A DNA stretch of 6,847 bases from Clostridia bacterium (GTDB taxonomy: Bacteria > Bacillota > Clostridia > Christensenellales > CAG-314). The notes beneath the pieces are model-generated. The model was not told the DNA's origin and did not search any database. It was given only the letters and a program-made list of their open reading frames with translations. The DNA lies in contig JAQUSX010000035.1 of the NCBI GenBank assembly GCA_028710055.1, forward strand, positions 1 through 6,847, given 5' to 3'. A program made the translations under genes and the position numbers. Positions 1 through 5,320 of the stretch are shown piece after piece (position 1 is the stretch's first letter; each line of letters starts with the position of its first letter).

Positions 1-68
1 CCCCCTTGCTCACTTCCAACAACGGGACTAAGATCGGCGTAATACAGTTCTCCGCGTCTTATCGTCAT
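1..68 (-). CDS. mazF: MazF/EndoA (PemK-family) endoribonuclease toxin, N-terminal fragment cut by the window edge
   Basis: The first 22 codons are present and read RRGELYYADLSPVVGSEQG after a start of Met-Thr-Ile. This closely matches the N-terminus of Bacillota MazF/EndoA toxins as I remember them (RGDVYFADLSPVVGSEQGG), which forms the first beta strand and the loop next to the active site. Family members are about 115 residues and cleave mRNA at short motifs, UACAU in several Bacillota. The ATG at 66-68 has a good Shine-Dalgarno (AAGGAG) five bases upstream, so this start is firm. In Bacillus the antitoxin gene lies directly upstream of the toxin; here the upstream side is a noncoding leader and then a terminator, so no antitoxin is adjacent on that side. 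The catalytic part and anything downstream lie outside the window, so activity cannot be judged. Confidence 0.87.
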   Translation of the reverse strand, partial: MTIRRGELYYADLSPVVGSEQG

Positions 69-73
69 AGCGA

Positions 74-79
74 CTCCTT
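74..79 (-). promoter_or_regulatory. Shine-Dalgarno of the mazF-like gene
   Basis: AAGGAG on the minus strand lies five bases before the ATG at 66-68. It is a near-consensus site and fixes the start codon of the fragment. Nothing in the adjacent inverted repeats directly covers it. Confidence 0.8.
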
Positions 80-94
80 GAAAAATCTACTATT

Positions 95-146
95 TGGTAC
101 ATACTGTATTCTATTCCGATAAAAGCGTGGGTTGTGTATGTAACCA
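95..146 (-). repeat. Imperfect inverted repeat in the mazF leader, with a competing local hairpin
   Basis: On the plus strand TGGTACATAC (95-104) is the inverse complement of GTATGTAACCA (136-146) apart from one unpaired base, leaving a 31-base loop. The same CATAC segment (136-140 on the minus strand) can instead pair with an adjacent GTATG (145-149) across a four-base loop. The two pairings exclude each other in the RNA upstream of mazF. The dyad could equally be a protein-binding site. In AT-rich DNA, a chance repeat of this size is possible. Confidence 0.4.
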
Positions 147-207
147 TACGCCAATTATTCCCCAAAAAACGCCGCTTATTCTTTGATAAAAATTTTTTTC
201 TTAAATA

Positions 208-242
208 TCAAAAAATACGATTCATAATTTTGAATCGTATTT
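208..242 (-). terminator. Intrinsic (rho-independent) terminator after the small membrane protein gene
   Basis: A perfect 12-bp inverted repeat (213-224 and 231-242, core ATACGATTCA) encloses a six-base loop. On the minus strand the stem is followed by a run of six T residues, the first three of which belong to the stem base. It starts 17 bases after the stop of the 76-codon gene and separates that gene from the mazF leader. The stem has only three G-C pairs, so it is weaker than typical. On the plus strand the tail is TTTATAAAAA, a poor U-tract, so the signal mainly serves the minus strand. Confidence 0.75.
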
Positions 243-259
243 ATAAAAAATTTCATTAT

Positions 260-490
260 TTATTCAGGTTGTTTTTCACCAAAATTAAACGGAAAAATAT
301 AAACGTCTGTTCCAGTTATAAAATCAGGCTCGTTTTGTTCGTTTGTATAGCCGCGATGCCATACAATTACTTTGTAAAAAAAGGCGGAATAAACGACCGT
401 GCCTCCGTCCTTTTGAACCGTTCTAAACGGAATCAGACATAAAATCAGCAAAAACACAATGACGAGTATTATTATCCCGACTTTTTTCAT
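260..490 (-). CDS. Small single-span membrane protein of unknown function (76 aa)
   Basis: The protein begins with two lysines, then a hydrophobic span at about residues 4-22, then a polar tail of about 54 residues. By the positive-inside rule the tail should face outside. Cys18 is preceded by Leu, not Gly/Ala/Ser, so there is no proper lipobox and this is probably a signal anchor. The tail holds KDGGTVVYSAFFYKVIVWHR (residues 27-46) and TGTDVYIFPFNF (59-70). I recognise the pattern DGGT-x-x-Y-x-A-x-x-Y-K-[VI]-[IV]-x-W, plus a Tyr/Phe-Pro-rich end, from uncharacterised small proteins of Clostridia and related Bacillota, but I know of no assigned function. The start is supported by GAGG six bases upstream. 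A candidate promoter precedes the gene and a terminator follows, so it may be a single-gene unit. A reading frame on the opposite strand over the same bases is Lys/Phe-rich and not credible. Confidence 0.72.
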   Translation of the reverse strand: MKKVGIIILVIVFLLILCLIPFRTVQKDGGTVVYSAFFYKVIVWHRGYTNEQNEPDFITGTDVYIFPFNFGEKQPE

Positions 491-496
491 AAAATA

Positions 497-500
497 CCTC
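497..500 (-). promoter_or_regulatory. Shine-Dalgarno of the small membrane protein gene
   Basis: GAGG on the minus strand (within AAAGAGG) sits six bases before the ATG at 488-490. It supports translation of this short gene, whose coding status would otherwise rest on length alone. Confidence 0.7.
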
Positions 501-508
501 TTTTTTAT

Positions 509-538
509 ATTTTATGTTAATAAGCGAATTATCGTAAA
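509..538 (-). promoter_or_regulatory. Candidate sigma-A-type promoter for the small membrane protein gene
   Basis: On the minus strand TTTACG (533-538) as -35 and TAAAAT (509-514) as -10 are separated by 18 bases. They match the consensus at four and five of six positions. The -10 lies about 20 bases before the start codon, so the 5' leader would be very short. The surrounding spacer is very AT-rich, so a chance match is a real possibility. I see no convincing terminator between recX and this site, so read-through from recX may also contribute. Confidence 0.35.
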
Positions 539-570
539 ATTAAAAGATATTTTTTGTCTAAAAAAGTAAA

Positions 571-1185
571 TTAAGCGTTCGCAAAGTTTTTTACAATTTC
601 GTTTACAATATCGTAATCGTAGCCGCGCGAAAGTAAATAGCGTTGTAGTTTTATTAAATTTTGCGTCGAATTGTCTTTGTTCCGCATATATTTTTCGGCT
701 AATATATTTGCGTTTTCGCTCAGCTTGTCGTCGGACAAATTATCCACGGTTTTTTCTATCAGGTCTTTGTTTATACCTTTTTGGGCTAACTCGACCGCAA
801 GTCTGCGTTTCCCTTTAGTCGGCAAATTCGCGTTTATATATAACTCAGCGTAAAGACTGTCGTCTATGTAGCGGTATTCATAAAGCTTGCCTATGACGTT
901 TTCAATAACCTTAGAATCAAAACTTTTGCTTTTTAGCCAGTCACGAATTTGTTTGACGGTTTTCATCGAGCGTGAAATATAATCGCAAGCCTTATTGAAA
1001 GCTATCTCGCTTTCGCTTGTCAAAAAAATCTCGTCAAGCCGCTCTTCGGTAAGCTCGTCGCCTACTGCAAGCCTTGCCCGTACCACGCTTTCCGCCGTCA
1101 ATCCGCAACGGAATTCATCGTCCAAAAATAAATTTACTTTATCTTTGTTGCGTTTTTGTATTTCGATTTTTGTGATTTTTGGCAT
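571..1185 (-). CDS. recX: RecX, regulatory protein of RecA
   Basis: RecX binds RecA filaments in the cytoplasm and modulates recombination and the SOS response, usually negatively. The 204-residue length fits Bacillota RecX, which carries an N-terminal extension before the helical repeats. An N-terminal beta-type region (about 1-55) precedes three tandem three-helix repeats. Visible hallmarks are YRYIDDSLYAELYI (104-117), KGKRRLAVELAQKGI (124-138) and the closing repeat with LQRYLLSRGYDYDIV (180-194). The start at 1183-1185 has no Shine-Dalgarno: the bases between the flavin reductase stop and this ATG read CTGAAATTA, and the two frames are in register. Translation therefore probably depends on ribosomes that have just finished the upstream gene. 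recA is not in the window, so the partner is inferred from the family. Confidence 0.93.
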   Translation of the reverse strand: MPKITKIEIQKRNKDKVNLFLDDEFRCGLTAESVVRARLAVGDELTEERLDEIFLTSESEIAFNKACDYISRSMKTVKQIRDWLKSKSFDSKVIENVIGKLYEYRYIDDSLYAELYINANLPTKGKRRLAVELAQKGINKDLIEKTVDNLSDDKLSENANILAEKYMRNKDNSTQNLIKLQRYLLSRGYDYDIVNEIVKNFANA

Positions 1186-1194
1186 TAATTTCAG

Positions 1195-1722
1195 TTAATC
1201 CAGTTTGACAACGTAACCTTGCTTGCCATTGGGTATGCAGCAAGTCAGCTCCATATCTTCAAGCTTTAAGGTATCGTCGCCGATATATTTTTCGTCCGCG
1301 TGTACCGCCACTACGTCAGCCATATACATTCTGTGAGTGCCGAGATCCATCGTTTCAAAAACCTTGCATTCAAGGTTTACGGGACATTCCTCTATCAAGG
1401 GACAAGCTACTTTGTCGGCTTTTACTTTCGTTAATCCCGTTTCTTTAAATTTGTCGTAATCCCGTCCCGAATGACTGCCGCAATATCTTGCCGCTTTAAT
1501 AAGATTTTTTGGAACCAGGTTTATGGTAAATTCTTTTGTTTCATTTAAAATGCCGTAGCTGTATCTTGACGGTTGTACGCTAATATATACGCGGGGAGGA
1601 ACAGAGCAAATGATACCCGTCCAGCCTATGGTTATGATATTGCTTTTTTCCATATCGCCCACTGTAACCAAAATATTTGGAACGGGAGATATTAAAGGAT
1701 TGAGCGATAGCTTTCTTTTCAT
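1195..1722 (-). CDS. Flavoredoxin-like flavin reductase family protein (FMN-binding split barrel)
   Basis: This 175-residue soluble protein belongs to the flavin reductase-like / flavoredoxin family. Members bind FMN in a split beta-barrel and act as electron carriers or NAD(P)H:flavin reductases, often in anaerobes. Visible family features are NIITIGWTGI (28-37, the first flavin-contacting strand), SRYSYGILNETKEFTINLV (52-70), GSHSGRDYDKF (82-92, near the phosphate/dimer region), CPVNLEC (113-119) and LGTHRMYMADVVAVHADE (127-144). The length is typical. A strong Shine-Dalgarno (AGGAG) five bases upstream supports the start. The natural redox partner cannot be told from the sequence, and no ferredoxin, rubredoxin or oxidoreductase is next to it. 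It follows the yigZ-like gene after a 78-bp gap, the longest inside the rarA-recX run, and its stop is nine bases before recX. Confidence 0.9.
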   Translation of the reverse strand: MKRKLSLNPLISPVPNILVTVGDMEKSNIITIGWTGIICSVPPRVYISVQPSRYSYGILNETKEFTINLVPKNLIKAARYCGSHSGRDYDKFKETGLTKVKADKVACPLIEECPVNLECKVFETMDLGTHRMYMADVVAVHADEKYIGDDTLKLEDMELTCCIPNGKQGYVVKLD

Positions 1723-1800
1723 TTTTTCTCCTAAAGCCTTAATAAAGACTATGATTTTTAATTTAATTTTTTTCGGGCGATTAAGCTAAAAAATTATCGT
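1723..1800 (-). other. Spacer between the yigZ-like gene and the flavin reductase gene
   Basis: This 78-bp AT-rich gap is the longest within the rarA-recX run. I found no convincing promoter pair. A possible stem (AATTTTTT against AAAAAATT with a 15-base loop) consists only of A-T pairs and is not a credible terminator. The only clear signal is the AGGAG ribosome binding site at its end. Whether the flavin reductase and recX are transcribed with the genes before them is therefore open. Confidence 0.4.
1728..1732 (-). promoter_or_regulatory. Shine-Dalgarno of the flavin reductase gene
   Basis: AGGAG on the minus strand is followed by five A residues and then the ATG at 1720-1722. This is a strong independent ribosome binding site, in contrast to the next gene, recX, which has none. 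Confidence 0.75.
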
Positions 1801-2412
1801 TTAATATTCGCCCAAAAATTCGTCTTCAAAAGTAATTTCCGCCCGACCTTGGGTAAAATCAATAATTATATCGGCAACCGTTTTTGCGTCCGCGCTTTTC
1901 GCGTTTACCATTAACATTACGTTTTCGCCGTAACTAACCGAAACGACTTTCGCGTTTATTTCGATTTCGGCTTTCGTTTGCTTTAATATATTGTAAGGCA
2001 AAACGACTTTAATCGGCGTAATCAAACTGATTTGGACTTTCTCCGCTTGCGCCAAAGCCGCCGCCGCGCAGCCGCCGTATGCGCGTATAAGTCCCCCCGC
2101 GCCAAGTTTTATTCCGCCGAAATATCTTGTCACCACAACGCAAACGCGGTCGAGATTTTGCTTTTTTATCGTTTCATATATAGGCAGTCCCGCCGTGCCG
2201 CTAGGTTCGCCGTTGTCGGAAAATTTTGCCGTGTCGCCAGCTATATAGGCGTAACAGTTGTGCGTGGCGTCGTAATAATTTTTGCTAATTTTTTGAATAA
2301 ATTCTGCCGCTTCTTCCGCCGTCTCAACTCTACTGACGTTCACGATAAACTTGCTCTTGTTTATCGTTTCAATATATTCTTCGATATTTTTAACGGTCGT
2401 GTATTCTTTCAT
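1801..2412 (-). CDS. yigZ: YigZ/IMPACT-family protein (UPF0029 plus DUF1949-type C-terminal domain)
   Basis: The 203-residue length and two-domain layout match bacterial YigZ (B. subtilis YvyE). The N-terminal IMPACT domain (about 15-120) carries DATHNCYAY (48-56), SDNGEPSGTAGLPI (65-78) and the family signature GGIKLGAGGLIRAYGG (99-114). The C-terminal part (about 138-195) corresponds to the small ferredoxin-fold domain resembling EF-G domain IV. The eukaryotic relatives IMPACT/Yih1 regulate the kinase GCN2. The bacterial role is unsettled, though the fold suggests RNA or ribosome contact. The ATG at 2410-2412 directly follows the tyrS stop (TAAATG) and no Shine-Dalgarno is visible, so translation is probably coupled to tyrS. 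The domain starts at the expected distance from this Met, which supports the start. Confidence 0.95.
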   Translation of the reverse strand: MKEYTTVKNIEEYIETINKSKFIVNVSRVETAEEAAEFIQKISKNYYDATHNCYAYIAGDTAKFSDNGEPSGTAGLPIYETIKKQNLDRVCVVVTRYFGGIKLGAGGLIRAYGGCAAAALAQAEKVQISLITPIKVVLPYNILKQTKAEIEINAKVVSVSYGENVMLMVNAKSADAKTVADIIIDFTQGRAEITFEDEFLGEY

Positions 2413-3612
2413 TTATTTTACGATAATGCGGACGTGCGTTTTTTTGCCTTTATGCAAAATAAAATCGTTAAGCCCGTCGGGAATAAGTTCGTCAAATTTT
2501 TCAATTTTGCGGTCGTCAACGGAAACTCCGCCGCCTTCGATAAGCCTTCTCGCTTCGCCTCTAGACGCCGCTATACCGCTCGCTACCAGGACGTCTATTA
2601 CGCTGGAAACGCCCGGAACTTCTTTTACAGGCATTTGATTAACATCGCCCGAAAAAGCCGCCTCAACCTGCGCCTGGACTTCGTCGGCAATCGCCTTGCC
2701 GTGAATAAGCGTTGTGATTTCGTATGCTAAGCGGATTTTGGCTTTATTCATACGCTCGTCCTGATATTTTGTCAACTCTTCTATTTCTTCTAACGGCAAA
2801 AACGTAAGCAGTTTGAAACATTTGTTTACGGATTCGTCCTCGATGTTGCGCCAGTATTGATAAAAATCGTACGGAGTAGTTTTTGTTGCGTCCAGCCAAA
2901 GCGCGCCTTTTTGGGTTTTGCCCATTTTTATGCCGTCGGAAGTCGTCAGCAAAGGAAACGTCATAGCGAAGCTTGGTTTTTGTTCTTTGCGTCTTATCAA
3001 ATCCGCGCCCGCCAAAATATTGTTCCATTGGTCGTCGCCGCCGAATTCCAAATCGCAAGCGTATTCGCGGAATAACACTAAAAAGTCGTACGCTTGCATA
3101 AGCATATAGTTAAATTCCAAAAAGCTGAGTCCTTTTTCCAAACGTTGTTTAAAGCATTCCGCCGTAAGCATTTTGTTTACGGAAAAAGTTGAACCGATTT
3201 CACGCAAAAAGTCTACATAATTGAGATTTAACAGCCAATCGGCGTTATTTACAATAATTGCTTTGCCTTCGGAAAAATCCAAAAACCGAGCCATTTGTTT
3301 TTTGAAACACTCGATATTGTGGTCGATAGTTTCTTTCGTCATCATTGAGCGCATATCGCTTCTGCCTGACGGATCGCCTACCATAGCGGTGCCGCCGCCG
3401 ATAAGCACTATCGGGCGGTGTCCGGCTCTTTGCATGTGCGCCATTGCCATTAGCGGAATATAGTGACCAATATGCAAACTGTCCGCAGTCGGGTCAAAGC
3501 CGACGTAAAACGTACAGCTTTTTTCGCCGAGCATTTTTATAAGCTCTTCTTCGTATACGGTTTGTTTTACAAACCCTCTTTCTCTTAAAACTTCGATAAT
3601 ATTGTTTGCCAT
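2413..3612 (-). CDS. tyrS: Tyrosyl-tRNA synthetase (tyrosine--tRNA ligase)
   Basis: This class I synthetase charges tRNA-Tyr with tyrosine at the cost of ATP in the cytoplasm. The protein is 399 residues from the ATG at 3610-3612. The Rossmann domain carries GFDPTADSLHIGH (38-50, with the HIGH motif at 47-50). The tyrosine-binding region is NYMLMQAYD (168-176) with GGDDQWNNI (191-199), and the KMSKS-type loop is KMGKT (229-233), placed as in the well-studied Geobacillus enzyme (KFGKT). A C-terminal S4 RNA-binding domain (about 335-399, SRGEARRLIEGGGVSVD) contacts the tRNA. A GTG nine bases further upstream is in frame, but it overlaps the Shine-Dalgarno, so the ATG is preferred. The GGDDQW/KMGKT combination resembles clostridial enzymes from memory. 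It lies 26 bp after the permease stop, which leaves no room for a T-box leader. Confidence 0.98.
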   Translation of the reverse strand: MANNIIEVLRERGFVKQTVYEEELIKMLGEKSCTFYVGFDPTADSLHIGHYIPLMAMAHMQRAGHRPIVLIGGGTAMVGDPSGRSDMRSMMTKETIDHNIECFKKQMARFLDFSEGKAIIVNNADWLLNLNYVDFLREIGSTFSVNKMLTAECFKQRLEKGLSFLEFNYMLMQAYDFLVLFREYACDLEFGGDDQWNNILAGADLIRRKEQKPSFAMTFPLLTTSDGIKMGKTQKGALWLDATKTTPYDFYQYWRNIEDESVNKCFKLLTFLPLEEIEELTKYQDERMNKAKIRLAYEITTLIHGKAIADEVQAQVEAAFSGDVNQMPVKEVPGVSSVIDVLVASGIAASRGEARRLIEGGGVSVDDRKIEKFDELIPDGLNDFILHKGKKTHVRIIVK

Positions 3613-3621
3613 TTTGTACAC

Positions 3622-3626
3622 CCTCC
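3622..3626 (-). promoter_or_regulatory. Shine-Dalgarno that fixes the tyrS start
   Basis: GGAGG on the minus strand lies nine bases before the ATG at 3610-3612. The in-frame GTG at 3619-3621 shares a base with the extended site (GGAGGGTG) and so cannot be served by it. The mature start is therefore Met-Ala-Asn, not Val-Tyr-Lys. Confidence 0.8.
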
Positions 3627-3638
3627 GCGTTAAATATT

Positions 3639-5309
3639 CTACTGCTCTATTCTGTCAAACAGTTTTTGGCTGTTTTTCATTGTTATTTCGTAAGATATTA
3701 TCATATAAACCAAACTTATGGCAAGCAAAATTCCCCACATTACAGGTTCCGCCCAAGCCGAAAGCGTGCCTGTCGTGAAAAGCGGATACAAAAAAATTCC
3801 GCCTATTGCCACAACAACGAGCATCATCACAAAACCTATCAATAGCGACATAAGCGATGACGGATTGTTTTTCGCGCCTTCGTTAAAGGTGTTCCAATTG
3901 AGTCTAGGTCTTGCTAAGTCTACCAATACTTGTACGCAAGTCGTGCCTAAATTCAAAAACGTATAAACGCCTACCATTGCGAAAAAGTAATACCATTCCG
4001 CTTTTGTCATAACGGCAACTACGATTGACGTTATTATTAAAGTTATTTCGCTGAAAATCGCTGCCAGATAAATTTTCGCTTTCAAAATATTTTTAAAGTC
4101 TATCGGCAAAGTTTTCAAAACGTAAAAATTGCGGTTTTCACGGGTAAAAGCAGACGTTGCGGCTGTGTTGGTTGACATTCCCATAAACAGAGTGAACGCC
4201 ACTGCTCCAATTATAATAACGGGTTTTAAAAACGCAGTATCGACGCCGCTTAAATTATCTCCGCTGAACTGATACAGCATAAAGACGACTATTATCGGAA
4301 CGATGACAAGCTGGAACAGAGTAAACGTTCCCATGTTCGGGTCTCTAAAAAGTCTTTTTGCGTCGCTTTTGATAAGCGAGCCGACAATACCTACACGTTT
4401 TTCGCTTGACTTTACAACCATTTTCTTTTTCGGGTTTTCAAGCTGTTTCATAATGGTGGAGCGGTAAACGAGCGATGAAATAGTAACGGCAATGCCCATT
4501 AAAGCCGCGTATATTAATATCGCGTAAAGGAAATTTAATATATATTCGCCGAAAGAAGCGGGATTGAGCGTCTTAGCCAACAGATAGTTCGGCAAAATCG
4601 CTCTTGCTCCGTCTGATATCGAAACGATTAAATTTGCGAGCATTTGTCCCGGCAAAGATTCTTCCGCTACGCTTCCGGTGTACTTGTAAATAAAATAATA
4701 GTACAGTCCGAATAAAATTCCCATTAATAGAACGTATACTACCGAAGTAATAATGCCTTTGTTTTTGAAATATCCGATAATCCACATTAGAGGGATCGCT
4801 ATAATCGCTCCCAAAAGCAAAGGAAGCATCGGCGCAATTATAATAACCAGTAAAAGTTGAATATAAACAAAAAACGGAGCGTTAACCGCGATTGCGTACG
4901 GAATGAGCAGCAATAAAGAAGTTAATACGCCTGTTATTAGTTCGTCAATATAAACGTATACGAGTTTTGCCGTGTAAATAGAAGACGTTTTTACGGGCAA
5001 AGGAAGCAAAAACTCGGTGTCCTTGGAAAAATAAATAGTATTGAGCATGCTTATTATTCCCGTAAACAGCACGACCGCTTGCAGGGCGGTAATGAGATAA
5101 GTATACCCTTCCGTCACTACGTCAGCCGCTTTCATTATAAGACCTGTATTATAAACGGAGTACGCTACAAGCGCTATCATAGGAAGACATGCCACTCCTA
5201 CAACGATAAAAGCGAGTAAAACGCGATTTTTCTTACCGTTTGCGGTATATCTTTGAAAACGGAATTTTTGCCGTAAGAGCGTTTTTAAAATAATAGAGAA
5301 ATCTCTCAT
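3639..5309 (-). CDS. ABC-2-type transporter permease (putative ABC exporter subunit), 556 aa
   Basis: This large integral membrane protein is the channel partner of the ATPase gene just upstream. After a basic N-terminal stretch (RQKFRFQRYTANGKKNR, about 14-30) there are roughly twelve hydrophobic spans. They include IAPMLPLLLGAIIAIPLMWI in the first half, VIVPIIVVFMLYQF near the middle and LIGFVMMLVVVAIGGIF near the end. A cytoplasmic Lys-rich loop (LENPKKKMVVKSSEKR) separates the two halves, and the segment SDAKRLFRDPN after it is typical of large ABC-2/EcsB-like permeases. At about 550 residues it is twice the size of a simple ABC-2 permease, suggesting both transmembrane halves are fused so that one polypeptide could pair with two ATPase copies. 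The substrate cannot be predicted. Translation starts 11 bases after the ATPase stop. The gene ends in TAG, whereas the other seven complete 3' ends in the window use TAA. Confidence 0.87.
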   Translation of the reverse strand: MRDFSIILKTLLRQKFRFQRYTANGKKNRVLLAFIVVGVACLPMIALVAYSVYNTGLIMKAADVVTEGYTYLITALQAVVLFTGIISMLNTIYFSKDTEFLLPLPVKTSSIYTAKLVYVYIDELITGVLTSLLLLIPYAIAVNAPFFVYIQLLLVIIIAPMLPLLLGAIIAIPLMWIIGYFKNKGIITSVVYVLLMGILFGLYYYFIYKYTGSVAEESLPGQMLANLIVSISDGARAILPNYLLAKTLNPASFGEYILNFLYAILIYAALMGIAVTISSLVYRSTIMKQLENPKKKMVVKSSEKRVGIVGSLIKSDAKRLFRDPNMGTFTLFQLVIVPIIVVFMLYQFSGDNLSGVDTAFLKPVIIIGAVAFTLFMGMSTNTAATSAFTRENRNFYVLKTLPIDFKNILKAKIYLAAIFSEITLIITSIVVAVMTKAEWYYFFAMVGVYTFLNLGTTCVQVLVDLARPRLNWNTFNEGAKNNPSSLMSLLIGFVMMLVVVAIGGIFLYPLFTTGTLSAWAEPVMWGILLAISLVYMIISYEITMKNSQKLFDRIEQ

Positions 5310-5314
5310 AACTA

Positions 5315-5320
5315 CCCCCT
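5315..5320 (-). promoter_or_regulatory. Atypical Shine-Dalgarno (AGGGGG) of the permease, directly after the ATPase stop
   Basis: The junction reads TAAAGGGGGTAGTTATG on the minus strand. The site differs from AGGAGG by one A-to-G change, which can still pair with the 16S tail as G-U. It starts immediately after the stop codon of the ATPase and ends five bases before the permease ATG. Ribosomes finishing the ATPase are therefore positioned on it, which favours matched amounts of the two subunits. Confidence 0.7.

Noticed and set aside
28..147. 39-codon minus-strand frame starting at 147 as a possible antitoxin or leader peptide for mazF
   Set aside because: It lacks a clear Shine-Dalgarno, overlaps the toxin start in another frame and resembles no antitoxin family.
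134..442. 102-codon plus-strand frame opposite the small membrane protein and terminator
   Set aside because: It is low-complexity Lys/Phe/Arg-rich sequence, runs through the terminator stem and is antisense to a better supported gene with its own ribosome binding site.
541..570. Possible terminator after recX
   Set aside because: Only a three-base AGA/TCT pairing around a T-run is available, too weak to call.
1770..1803. Possible terminator after the yigZ-like gene
   Set aside because: The candidate stem is made only of A-T pairs with a 15-base loop, and a four-base CGAT/ATCG pairing is too short.
2032..2730. 232-codon plus-strand frame antisense to the yigZ-like gene and the tyrS 3' end
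   Set aside because: It is rich in Arg, Ala, Phe and Val with no recognisable domain, and it spans the junction of two well-identified genes. It is a by-product of codon use on the other strand.
2744..3058. 104-codon minus-strand frame inside tyrS
   Set aside because: It is out of frame within a fully conserved synthetase and Arg-rich, with no sign of independent translation.
3619..3621. GTG start giving a 402-residue TyrS
   Set aside because: The GTG overlaps the GGAGGG ribosome binding site. The ATG three codons later has ideal spacing.
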